A stretch of DNA of 64,000 nt from an uncultured Granulosicoccaceae bacterium (GTDB lineage: Bacteria > Pseudomonadota > Gammaproteobacteria > CALCKW01), in NCBI GenBank assembly GCA_937965695.1, contig CALCKW010000021.1:1-64000 (forward strand), read 5' to 3'. The notes beneath the pieces were generated by a model. It was not told the origin of the DNA. It made no database searches and saw only the letters and a program-made list of their open reading frames with translations. Of this stretch, positions 38,047 to 46,211 are shown one piece after another (the stretch's first letter is position 1; every line of letters begins with the position of its first letter). The position numbers and the translations under genes are program-made.

Positions 38047-39036
38047 ATGACTACAGCTCGATACCTGATGTCTACTCAATTGATTGTTCGAAGTGCCATT
38101 TTATTCGCCCTTATGTCGGGGAGCTCGGCTCAGGCTGCTCGTTATATGCTGCCGCCGTCCGATATTCCCATCGTCGGGCGAGTTCAGCATTACAGTACCG
38201 TCCACTCGGATACTCTGGCTGATATTGCGCGGCTTTACGGTGTTGGTCATGATGAAATCGTAGCCGCAAACCCGGATGTCGATATTTGGCTGCCTGGCGA
38301 AAACACCGACGTGGTTGTTCCATCGCGCTTTATTTTGCCTGGAGAGGTTCGCGAGGGCATCGTTGTCAATTTGCCGGAAATGCGTTTGTATCACTACGGT
38401 AAGGATGAGCATGGCAGGTCCGTGGTCACTACACACCCAGTCAGTGTGGGTCGGATGGATTGGAAAACACCACTGGGTGCTTCCAGTGTTGTGGCAAAAG
38501 CGACAGACCCAAGCTGGTACCCACCTAAGTCAATCCGTAAAGAGCATGCCGATGACGGTGATCCACTGCCTTTGATTGTGCCCGCCGGCCCTGATAACCC
38601 GTTGGGGCGCCATGTATTGAAGTTGGGTATTCCCGGGTACTTAATTCACGGCACTAATCGCCCGTATGGTGTTGGGATGCGTGTGACGCATGGTTGTTTG
38701 CGTATGTACCCTGAAGACATAGAGTGGCTCTACAACGACGTAAATGTTTCCACACCGGTAAAGTTGTTAAACGAGCCTTTTAAACTTGCACGCTTGGGTG
38801 GCAGATATTTTGTCGAAATTCACCGCCCGTTAGAAGAGGATGCTGAGTCGAGTACTGAGACGTTAGAAAAGATTTTTTCCGAAATAGAGCAGGAACTTGG
38901 CTTAGAGGCAACACGCGATATAGATCGGGAAGGATTGCTATCGGTTATTGAACGTGCTCATGGCGTACCAGAAGCTGTACCGATGCGTGACAAGGCAAAA
39001 AGCTTAGAACCGGGTATAACAAGTGCAAGTTTCTAG
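38047..39036 (+). CDS. L,D-transpeptidase with LysM domain (ErfK/YbiS type)
   Basis: 329 residues with a Sec signal ending in SAQA. A LysM-like peptidoglycan-binding segment (VHSDTLADIARLYGVGHDEIVAANP) is at about 52-76. The YkuD catalytic domain has H201 (HGTNRPYGVG) and H215-G-C217 (THGCLRMYPEDIEWLY). Periplasmic enzymes of this type link Lpp to peptidoglycan or make 3-3 cross-links. Immediately downstream and convergent is an Lpp-like lipoprotein ending in Lys, a plausible substrate. An alternative start, M8, would still leave a signal peptide. Confidence 0.92.
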   Translation: MTTARYLMSTQLIVRSAILFALMSGSSAQAARYMLPPSDIPIVGRVQHYSTVHSDTLADIARLYGVGHDEIVAANPDVDIWLPGENTDVVVPSRFILPGEVREGIVVNLPEMRLYHYGKDEHGRSVVTTHPVSVGRMDWKTPLGASSVVAKATDPSWYPPKSIRKEHADDGDPLPLIVPAGPDNPLGRHVLKLGIPGYLIHGTNRPYGVGMRVTHGCLRMYPEDIEWLYNDVNVSTPVKLLNEPFKLARLGGRYFVEIHRPLEEDAESSTETLEKIFSEIEQELGLEATRDIDREGLLSVIERAHGVPEAVPMRDKAKSLEPGITSASF

Positions 39037-39043
39037 AGCCCAA

Positions 39044-39092
39044 GAAAAAACCCAACAGATGCGCCACAAAGTAGCGGTAACTGCTGGGTTTT
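39044..39092. terminator. Bidirectional terminator between the transpeptidase and lipoprotein genes
   Basis: AAAAACCCAACAG pairs with CTGCTGGGTTTT (one mismatch) around a loop of about 25 bases, with A- and T-runs on the two sides. It serves two convergent genes. Confidence 0.75.
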
Positions 39093-39109
39093 AGAGACTT
39101 GCTAAAGAC

Positions 39110-39397
39110 TTACTTCAGCATGCTCTTTTTAAACATGCGATCTAGCTTGTCATTGAACTCAGCTTTGTTTGCTTCACTCATAGCCGTCGCCTTCTCAGCT
39201 TCTGCCATCGCTTTTTCAGCCATAGCCATTGCTTCGCGCGCCTGCTCGTTAGCAACGTTCGCTGCCTCTACCGCTATTTGTGCTGTTGCCTGAGACGCAC
39301 CAACTTCTTCTTGTAGTGCGCTGGTGTTGGCTTGAGTTGCGCAACCGCTAGCAAGCAGTACTACAGCGAAAGCCGCGCCAGTTTTCAATAATTTCAT
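39110..39397 (-). CDS. Lpp/OprI-like alanine-zipper lipoprotein
   Basis: 95 residues. The signal ends in LASGC (Cys19 lipidated). The mature part is a single Ala-rich coiled coil with three-, four- and seven-residue periodicity (AEKAMAEAEKATAMSEANK), then FNDKLDRMFKKSMLK ending in Lys. E. coli Lpp also ends in a Lys that is attached to peptidoglycan by L,D-transpeptidases, and one such enzyme lies next door. TAGGAGAT precedes the ATG, a strong ribosome site. It is probably an abundant outer-membrane tether; the covalent attachment is inferred. Confidence 0.85.
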   Translation of the reverse strand: MKLLKTGAAFAVVLLASGCATQANTSALQEEVGASQATAQIAVEAANVANEQAREAMAMAEKAMAEAEKATAMSEANKAEFNDKLDRMFKKSMLK

Positions 39398-39815
39398 TCG
39401 GGTATCTCCTAACGAATAATCAAAGGGTTAGGGGATTGTCCGACCTGCAAGCAAAAAGCCAAAGTAACCATTCTTTGTTCTAAGCACTACCGCAATAAAT
39501 AACGCAGAGCAAAAAACATGTAGCCGAATGTTACTAGACAGCCAATGCCGGGGCGCGACAAACACCTAGTACACAGTACTGGAACGAATTTTAGACGGAT
39601 TTCTTCTGCTTGTATCGTTTTTGATACGATCAGTGTTGAATTTTTTGAAACAAGTGAGGCACACATTTCGTTCAAAGACGTTGTTAAGAGCTGATTACTG
39701 GGTGATATTTGAAAAGATGGCGCGGTTTAGTCCGTTTTATTGAGGCGATTGAATCGTTTGGGGTTTTGTAGCGTGTTAGGACGTCAGCTGCTTCGGAGTA
39801 GATATTGAATCGCGG
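39398..39815. other. 418-bp intergenic region
   Basis: No gene supported. The left end has the ribosome site and promoter region of the Lpp-like gene. GTATC-N6-GATAC at 39612-39627 is a small inverted repeat. A leftward 62-codon frame here has no ribosome site or family likeness. Confidence 0.5.
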
Positions 39816-40403
39816 TTATGGCTTGATTAAAACGCGAGTGCCAATGCTCACTAGGCTTGCTAGGTGGTCAATCTGGGCGTTGTTCAAGGCAATACAGCCG
39901 TTAGTCCAATTCAGGTTTTGATGAACCTCAGCATCGGCGTTGCCCAATCCGTGAATGCCAAGTGCTCCGCCAAGAGCTGTACTTTGAAGAGGTACTTTTT
40001 CTGTCTGCCAAGCTTTTATAATTTCGTTGTGTTGCACTGGCGTCAAGGCGCCTTTGCTTAAGCCCATGTCTGCATAAGTCGGGTTTGGGTAGTCGAAACC
40101 AAAAAATACTCGAAATTTGCTGTCGCGATTGATCCAACGAATTCGAAAGCTGCCAACGGGCGTTACCTTGTCTCCCTGGCGCTGTTTGACACCAATGCCT
40201 CCTCGACCCCAAGAGATATTGTGGTAGTGAACAACGGCATAGTCGCCCAGCATCACTTGAAGACGTTGCTCATCTTTGTTCAACTTCAGCCATACTTCGT
40301 CGGGCTCGGGTGGCGGTGACAGCTCAGCCAGCGCCATCGACGGCAGCACGCTCACCAGCAGAGCGATACAAAGGCTAAAAATAATGGCAAAGCGGTTTTT
40401 CAT
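39816..40403 (-). CDS. L,D-transpeptidase (YkuD family)
   Basis: 195 residues from the ATG at 40403, with a signal peptide (FSLCIALLVSVLPSMALA). The YkuD motif is H151-G, then TNGC170 with IALNN. VTPVGSFRIRWINRDSKFRVF is the usual substrate-side segment. A frame open to 40613 would run into the antiporter gene and has no signal, so it is not the start. This is the second L,D-transpeptidase within 2 kb, of a shorter class without LysM. It probably acts on peptidoglycan; the exact reaction is unknown. Confidence 0.88.
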   Translation of the reverse strand: MKNRFAIIFSLCIALLVSVLPSMALAELSPPPEPDEVWLKLNKDEQRLQVMLGDYAVVHYHNISWGRGGIGVKQRQGDKVTPVGSFRIRWINRDSKFRVFFGFDYPNPTYADMGLSKGALTPVQHNEIIKAWQTEKVPLQSTALGGALGIHGLGNADAEVHQNLNWTNGCIALNNAQIDHLASLVSIGTRVLIKP

Positions 40404-40420
40404 GTCTACATTTCTTGCGA

Positions 40421-41680
40421 TTAATGTGCCGTTTGTTTGGGGTCTGACGTTTGGCCGAATATCTTTTGAATGAGTGTTCCGATAGACAAGCCCTGTATAA
40501 GAATCGAAGCGACAACTACCACATAAGTGAGTGCAAGCACGGTCTCGCGCATTGGGCCTTCTGGCAGGCCAAGTGCTAAAGCTACTGAAATACCACCGCG
40601 CAAACCGCCCCAAGTAAGCAAGGTAATCAATCGTGGGTGAATACTTGTACGTACTCCCAGAGCACTAGTGGCAAGCCAAACGCTGATATAACGTGAGGAA
40701 AGCGTCAATAGAGCCATAACGACCCCCGCCCAAAAAATGTTGCTGGAAAACTGCACCAACATAACTTCGAGCCCGATCAACAGAAACAATACGGCATTTA
40801 AAATTTCGTCAACTAGCTCCCAGAAAGTATCAAGGTGGCTGCGTGTCGCCTCCGACATGGCATTGTTGCGTCCGTGATTGCCGATCAACAAACCTGCCAC
40901 TACCATCGCAAGCACTCCAGAGACGTGGAAGTGATGGGCGAGTGTATAGCCACCCATGACCAAAGCAAGGGTGAGCAAGACTTCTACCTGGTAGTTGTCA
41001 ACATCTGCCAGCATCCAATAGACGACAGCACCACAAGCCAAACCGAGCAGTAAGCCACCTCCGGCTTCTAGCAAAAACAGCTTCGCGACGCTGGCGAAGT
41101 TGGCGTCTGCCTCGCCGCTCGCAATACCTAGTAGGGCAAGGAATACCACCACGGCGATGCCGTCGTTAAATAACGATTCACCCGCGATTTTTACTTCTAG
41201 GTCTTTGGGTGCCCCGGCAGTTTTTAGAATACTCATCACCGCAACGGGATCAGTTGGTGAGATTAACGAACCAAACAGAAGGCAATAAATCAGCGACAGC
41301 TCAATGCCCATCAAAGCCAGCAAGAAATGACTACCAAAACCAATAATAGCGGTGGAGAGTAAGACGCCAGCCGTAGCGAGCAAAGCGATTATCGCACGAC
41401 TTTTAATAAGCCTTTGCAGGTCTACATGGAGTGCGCCAGCAAACAGCAAAAAACTCAGCATCCCTTCCATTAGCGTGGTGTTGAAGTCGATCTCGCGTAA
41501 CCAATTAGCGCCTATTGCTGCGGGGTCTATTGCGCCAAAGTGTCCGATGAGCACCATGACCAATGAAAAAACCAGTGCAATCACCATGATGCCGATGGTG
41601 GTTGGCAGACGAATCAGGTGGTAGTTTAACCAAGCGAACAAGGCACTGGCGACGACAAGCAGACTTGCAGTTTCAAACAT
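40421..41680 (-). CDS. Sodium/proton antiporter (CPA1 family)
   Basis: 419 residues, about 12 membrane helices. Ion-site and family motifs: SPTDPVAVMSILKTAGAP, AGESLFNDGIAVVVFLALLG (the ND pair) and TWGGLRGGISVALALGLPEG. CPA1 carriers swap cytoplasmic Na+ or K+ for H+ and regulate pH and salt. There is no C-terminal regulatory domain, so this is a compact member. The gene precedes the transpeptidase with a gap of 17 bases and is probably cotranscribed. Confidence 0.93.
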   Translation of the reverse strand: MFETASLLVVASALFAWLNYHLIRLPTTIGIMVIALVFSLVMVLIGHFGAIDPAAIGANWLREIDFNTTLMEGMLSFLLFAGALHVDLQRLIKSRAIIALLATAGVLLSTAIIGFGSHFLLALMGIELSLIYCLLFGSLISPTDPVAVMSILKTAGAPKDLEVKIAGESLFNDGIAVVVFLALLGIASGEADANFASVAKLFLLEAGGGLLLGLACGAVVYWMLADVDNYQVEVLLTLALVMGGYTLAHHFHVSGVLAMVVAGLLIGNHGRNNAMSEATRSHLDTFWELVDEILNAVLFLLIGLEVMLVQFSSNIFWAGVVMALLTLSSRYISVWLATSALGVRTSIHPRLITLLTWGGLRGGISVALALGLPEGPMRETVLALTYVVVVASILIQGLSIGTLIQKIFGQTSDPKQTAH

Positions 41681-41757
41681 AAGAGCACGGTTTATTATCT
41701 GAAAGGATGTTTAGAAATTAGCACATCGTGGCCATTTTCTTTTGTTTTGACGCTTTT

Positions 41758-42342
41758 TCAGTTAATCCGAGCTGTGTTTCTCCAGTTGCGTGAAAAATAT
41801 GAGCTAAGGAAGCTCATCTGGTCACCTCGAATACGCTGCGAATTAACCAAGGCAAGATATTCGGCCCTGTTAGGGCGATAGGGTACTGCTAATAAAGGCA
41901 TGTTGCAGGCCTCTGGCGTGCGATCACTTTTTCGCTGATTACAGCGCCTGCATGCAGTGACTAAATTGGTCCAACTGTCGGTGCCGCCTTTAGACGTGGG
42001 TATCACATGGTCTCTCGTCAGTTGCTGGCTGTCGAACTGCTTGCCACAATACAGGCAAAGATGATGATCACGACTGAAAAGAGCTTTGTTATTTAAGGCT
42101 GGGATCTGCTGGTTGTCACCATGCAGTTCGCCACGACAGGCAATGATGGGATGAAGTGCCGCGGAAGAACGCTCGCCACTGAGGCGATTTGTGCCACCAA
42201 AAACTTCAACCAATGGGGCGCCGTGCGTCCAAGCAACCAATTCTCGACTGTATAGAGTCGTTGCTTCTTGCCAGTTAAGCCATTCTATCGGTGCTCCAGC
42301 AATATTTAGCCGTAGAACACGCAGTGCTGTCAGATATTCCAT
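41758..42342 (-). CDS. HNH endonuclease family protein
   Basis: 194 residues. Zinc-finger-type HNH core: LCLYCGKQF, then LTRDHVIPTSKGGTDSWTNLVTACRRCNQRKSDR, with two CxxC pairs and the catalytic His in DHVIP. The N-terminal YLTALRVLRLNIAGAPIEWLNWQEATTLY is found in a widespread stand-alone chromosomal subgroup. It has no methyltransferase or toxin partner next to it, so it is unlikely to be part of a restriction system. Biological role unknown. Confidence 0.88.
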   Translation of the reverse strand: MEYLTALRVLRLNIAGAPIEWLNWQEATTLYSRELVAWTHGAPLVEVFGGTNRLSGERSSAALHPIIACRGELHGDNQQIPALNNKALFSRDHHLCLYCGKQFDSQQLTRDHVIPTSKGGTDSWTNLVTACRRCNQRKSDRTPEACNMPLLAVPYRPNRAEYLALVNSQRIRGDQMSFLSSYFSRNWRNTARIN

Positions 42343-42647
42343 GTGCGATACAATCCACCGGTTGCTTCTGCTTTGCAGAAATTTTCCTTCGATGACGCGT
42401 TAGCGGTGGTTTTTTATTGCTGAACTAAGCAGATGCTTTCCCACCACTGGGCTAGACGATAACCCATGACTCAACGAAAATTCCATCTGTCTAGGCTTTA
42501 TTTATATATAGTCAGCAAATTTTAAGCACTAATTTACGTTAACTAGTGTCTGCACATGTAGCGTTAATATTGTTAGAGTAGACGCTACAACGCGCGTGCT
42601 ACTGCTTTACGGGCCTATGGAGCCCAATCTCCAACGGAGCAAATATT
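42343..42647. other. 305-bp intergenic region before the YgjP-type gene
   Basis: No gene supported. It lies between divergent genes and should carry both promoters. It holds the inverted repeat at 42557-42589. Confidence 0.5.
42557..42589. promoter_or_regulatory. Perfect 8-bp inverted repeat upstream of the metallopeptidase gene
   Basis: TGTAGCGT and ACGCTACA are separated by 17 bases, about 60 bp upstream of the TTG start. The spacing suits a dimeric regulator or a large leader hairpin. Confidence 0.45.
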
Positions 42648-43427
42648 TTGGAAAAACAACTGGAGCTGTCGCCAAATGATCTCCCTTGGCACTACAAGAT
42701 CAGGCGCTCGGGTCGGGCCAAGCGAATTCGATTGAGATACACCGCGAGCGCAGGTCTAGAATTGGTCTTGCCCAGACGTGCGGCTTTAGCGGAAGGTTTG
42801 GCCTTTGTCGCTTCACAGGGAGAATGGATAGAATCTCTGGCCGCGCGATACCAAGTCGATCTTAAAATTGCAACCAGCGCACCAGCTGTTCCCCGTTTTA
42901 TAGAGCTTAAAGCAACGGGTGAATATTATAGGGTCGAGCGCAGTGAGAGGATGGGCTTGCAGGAGCACTCGGAGTTTTTGGCGCTGAAGGCATCTCCAGA
43001 TCAAGCGCCTCTGTTATTGCAACAGTGGATGAAACACAAGGCGCGGCAAGTGTTGTTGCCATGGCTAGCGGACTGTTCGCTACGCACAGGGCTTAAATAT
43101 GCTCGCGCCAGTGTACGTAATCAAAGTAGCCGCTGGGGAAGTTACTCAAGTAAAGGTTCAGTGAGTCTGAACTGTCGGTTATTGCTGTTGCCACCTGCGG
43201 AAGTGGAATATGTATTGTTACATGAGCTTTGTCATAGCAAGCACATGGACCACTCAAACGAATTTTGGCAACTGATGCAATCGGTTTGCCCAGATGCCGT
43301 TGCTTTAGACCACGCTGTAGATGAAGCTGCCAAAAAAGTCCCCGATTGGATTTGTTATAAACCCTTAGGCAAACAATCATCATCAATACCTATCTCTTTG
43401 CCGGCATCACCTGCTGGGTCTTCATGA
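42648..43427 (+). CDS. YgjP-like zinc metallopeptidase (DUF45/M48-like)
   Basis: 259 residues. The zinc motif is LLHELCHSKHMDHSNEFWQLM (HExxH plus a third His), preceded by VRNQSSRWGSYSSKGSVSLNCRL, the family hallmark. It starts at TTG 42648 with GGAG eight bases upstream; no upstream ATG is in frame and the next ATG is far inside. Cytoplasmic. Substrate unknown; relatives are WrrA/YgjP-like proteins. Its 3' end overlaps the convergent pelG-like gene by 38 bp. Confidence 0.88.
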   Translation: MEKQLELSPNDLPWHYKIRRSGRAKRIRLRYTASAGLELVLPRRAALAEGLAFVASQGEWIESLAARYQVDLKIATSAPAVPRFIELKATGEYYRVERSERMGLQEHSEFLALKASPDQAPLLLQQWMKHKARQVLLPWLADCSLRTGLKYARASVRNQSSRWGSYSSKGSVSLNCRLLLLPPAEVEYVLLHELCHSKHMDHSNEFWQLMQSVCPDAVALDHAVDEAAKKVPDWICYKPLGKQSSSIPISLPASPAGSS

Positions 43428-44721
43428 AGAATAAGTAGTCTAGTCGGTGCAACCGATGGCGCAGTAGGCCTACCGAAAAGAGGCAGACAATACCGCTGCT
43501 TACAACCAGACTAAATGAAAGTACAGACGCGTTGTGCACGGAGGCTACCCCACTAACTGATATCGTTATTAGCACCAGATGTAGCATTGAAATCAGAAGT
43601 AATTCGCGGTCCCGCTGCAAATAAAACAACAAACGAATAGTGCACAAAATGATCATTTGAAGTCCAACGTGTACCAGACTCAGGGCTAGAAGCCAGTTGG
43701 GCGAGCTTAACTTCATCCATCCGTTGACGATTAAATGATTGAACGTCAATGCCACAGCAGCGGCGGCGATTAAGACAATATATAAGCGCTGCATACCCGA
43801 CAGTGACTGTGTGATCAAATTGCTTTTTTGATAGTCAAGTGTAGCTAAGTTTCCCCCGCCATTTGCTGCTTGCTCAAAAGCATAGAGGGCTGATTTATAC
43901 CTTTGTTCGAGAGGGCTCCATGCCAACATTGCGACTGGCAACAAGACGAGGTAGGAAATGCTTTGACAGTTCTCTAGTAACTGCATGTTAACGTTCGTTT
44001 GCCACAGCGAGTGTGCGGAGGGGCGACTCAACCAAAGGGCGATACACAAGCCTGTGCTGGCGACAGATAATTCAAGAGATGTCGGTAAGCTAGAGAGAAG
44101 CGACAAGCCAATCTTTGACGGTCGGGGTAAAAATTTAGAGAGTGCGCGTGCTTGCCAGAGCAACATAACTGCAAGAGCGGTTAGCCACGCGAGTGCGTGG
44201 TAACTTAGTCCGCCGGTTGGCTGGTAGAAGAGAGCGACGAACAAGACAGTTATTGCTGCCAAAAAGCTATTTAGCAATGCTTCGTGCTTAGCGCTGCTCA
44301 ATAGAACGGTTGCGAGTATCCAGCAGTTGGCCATCAGCGCGACCCCTGTCAACTGAATGGCGAGATCTAAAGGATCCCTGAAGAACTGACTCTGAGCGAG
44401 TAAGATAGTCGCTAATAGGATGCTCAGTGTTAACACAGCTAGAAGACAGCCTAGTGTGTCTTCAATTATTTTGTGTGCTTTACCTGTAGCTAAACGCAAA
44501 CTCACTGTTCGATTTATTACCGGAAGAATAGTGGCAGCAATAACTGATGAATATATTAGGCCCCTTATTAAATCCTTACTAAGCGATTCTATTGAACTTC
44601 CGTATAGCCACAGTTGTATTGCACCCCAAAGTGACATGAGTACATAGGGCGTTGACCATGCACTTGCACTCGTTATGGGATTGGTCGATCTAAGCTGTTG
44701 CGTATCGGGTAGGATTAGCAT
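43390..44721 (-). CDS. PelG-like multispanning membrane protein (divergent)
   Basis: 443 residues with about 12 helices. The C terminus (IRLLFYLQRDRELLLISML, then RHRLHRLDYLFFMKTQ) resembles the end of PelG, the Wzx-like transporter proposed to move Pel polysaccharide across the inner membrane. The usual PelG N terminus (MAGIGFELRK-like) is replaced by unrelated sequence, so it is far diverged. The start lies two bases after the pelF-like stop. Gene order D-E-F-G supports the call more than the sequence alone does. Flippase activity here is inferred. Confidence 0.7.
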   Translation of the reverse strand: MLILPDTQQLRSTNPITSASAWSTPYVLMSLWGAIQLWLYGSSIESLSKDLIRGLIYSSVIAATILPVINRTVSLRLATGKAHKIIEDTLGCLLAVLTLSILLATILLAQSQFFRDPLDLAIQLTGVALMANCWILATVLLSSAKHEALLNSFLAAITVLFVALFYQPTGGLSYHALAWLTALAVMLLWQARALSKFLPRPSKIGLSLLSSLPTSLELSVASTGLCIALWLSRPSAHSLWQTNVNMQLLENCQSISYLVLLPVAMLAWSPLEQRYKSALYAFEQAANGGGNLATLDYQKSNLITQSLSGMQRLYIVLIAAAAVALTFNHLIVNGWMKLSSPNWLLALSLVHVGLQMIILCTIRLLFYLQRDRELLLISMLHLVLITISVSGVASVHNASVLSFSLVVSSGIVCLFSVGLLRHRLHRLDYLFFMKTQQVMPAKR

Positions 44722-44723
44722 TA

Positions 44724-46211
44724 TTACGCTGCCCGCTTAGGATGTTGGTACAGGTTTTGGTACTGCTGTAGCATCACATCTAGGCCGTAGTAACGTTGGC
44801 ATCTTTTGATGCCTGCTGATCTAGCACTTTTCCAAACTTCAGGATTTTCAAATAACACAGCTATGGCAGAGGCAGTGGCAACTGGATCGGCTATTGGAAC
44901 CACTGCACCACTTGCCCCGAGCTCCTGGTCTTGTTCATTTCTGCCCTCAATGAGTTCTTTGCAGGCACCAACGTTGGTCGCAATAACAGGTACCCCAGCT
45001 GCCTGAGCCTGCTGCAAAGTTATCGGTGGTGTGTCTGACAATGTGTTGATAACCAGTGCGCCAATTCGGGGGTAGATGGTGCTTTCATCTTGGTCTCCAA
45101 AAAAACGGAGGTGATTGTACAATCCGAGATTCCTCACCAGAGATTTACACTCTTTAGCGTAGTGTGGATCTGAGTGCAACGAGCCAACCACCCACGCTGT
45201 GATGTGCGGAAGGCGTTCGCGTAGATTGGCGATGGCACGGATAAAGCCTTTTACATCTCTTGTCGGAACCACGGGTCCTATTGTAGCGACGACAGGTGGT
45301 GGCCCGGCGCTGTGTTGCGTATAAAAATGATGGTAATAATCGGTATCGATTCCTTCAGGAATAAGATGAATCGCGGGGATTGGCCCGAGTTCCTTTCGAC
45401 GGAGATCGAATTGATATTGTGATGTAGTTGTTATTGCTGTGGCGTGGTTGTTGGTCACTCGCTGCATGGCGTCTCGTAAGCGCAACCAAAAATCTGCGTG
45501 CTCAAATGATCGCATAGTAGCCGTTGTGCGATTGCTCTCCCTTTTCTGTTCTCGTTTGGGTAGTGTTTGACTTCCCTTATTACTGCTAATCAACCTTGCG
45601 TTATGTCGCTTTTGAAGTAGCGTTCCGAGATAACCCGCATAACCATGACTCAGCGCGTGATAGCTGTTTGCCTCCGGCAGCACGTCGACCAATTCGGCGA
45701 AGGCATAGAGAGGTGCTAGTAACGCGCGAGCAAGATGAAAAAATTCTTGGAAGGGTTCGCCCGGTGAATTTCTATTGTAGCTGTCTCTCAACATTTGCCA
45801 ATTGGGCTCACCGTGCAGAAATGCAGCTCGTGCGCCTTTTGGTGAAACCTCTAGTTGGTGCTGTAGTTTCTCCATGGCATCACTGATCGTTGCTGCCTCG
45901 CCGAGAAATAATGCATCCAGTAACTCTGAAGCCGCTGGTAGTGCGGGGGTTCGGCGAGTACTACGATTGCTCTGCGGAATCTCCCAAGCCTTGCGTATAT
46001 CAATGTTGATGTGGTGAAAACTAGAGGGCTCAGCCGTGCCAAGAGGCAATATTTCATGTGGGGCATCACCACTGTGAATCGCAACTACGGAGAATTTTGT
46101 AGACGGCATAGAATTGATTAAATTTTCGAACCACGGTCGAATATCGTTTCCTTGGAAATTCCCGTAGTGCTCGTAGATCAAGCAGACGTCAAAGTGTTCA
46201 TGTCCCATCAT
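44724..46211 (-). CDS. PelF-like GT4 glycosyltransferase with altered active site
   Basis: 495 residues. Family likeness is clear: YHALSHGYAGYLGTLLQKR (PelF: FHAVSTGYAGLLGALL), AWVVGSLHSDPHYAKECKSLVRNLGL, GVPVIATNVGACKELIEGRN and GASGAVVPIADPVATASAIA. PelF is the cytoplasmic transferase that builds Pel. Key positions are changed. The diphosphate-binding GRVVPIKD is GPVVPTRD, with P313 and R318. The E-x7-E motif is D393 and Q401 (LSDTPPITLQQAQAAG). The TEHG loop reads SNKG. The gene is intact, not a pseudogene. It may be inactive as a transferase or act differently. It overlaps the pelE-like gene by ATGA. Confidence 0.85.
   Translation of the reverse strand: MMGHEHFDVCLIYEHYGNFQGNDIRPWFENLINSMPSTKFSVVAIHSGDAPHEILPLGTAEPSSFHHINIDIRKAWEIPQSNRSTRRTPALPAASELLDALFLGEAATISDAMEKLQHQLEVSPKGARAAFLHGEPNWQMLRDSYNRNSPGEPFQEFFHLARALLAPLYAFAELVDVLPEANSYHALSHGYAGYLGTLLQKRHNARLISSNKGSQTLPKREQKRESNRTTATMRSFEHADFWLRLRDAMQRVTNNHATAITTTSQYQFDLRRKELGPIPAIHLIPEGIDTDYYHHFYTQHSAGPPPVVATIGPVVPTRDVKGFIRAIANLRERLPHITAWVVGSLHSDPHYAKECKSLVRNLGLYNHLRFFGDQDESTIYPRIGALVINTLSDTPPITLQQAQAAGVPVIATNVGACKELIEGRNEQDQELGASGAVVPIADPVATASAIAVLFENPEVWKSARSAGIKRCQRYYGLDVMLQQYQNLYQHPKRAA

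Noticed and set aside
40404-40613. 70-residue N-terminal extension of the second L,D-transpeptidase
   Set aside because: It runs into the antiporter gene and hides the obvious signal peptide that begins at 40403.
41758-42342. HNH protein as part of a restriction or defence system
   Set aside because: No methyltransferase, helicase or toxin partner nearby, and the subgroup is widespread as a stand-alone chromosomal gene.
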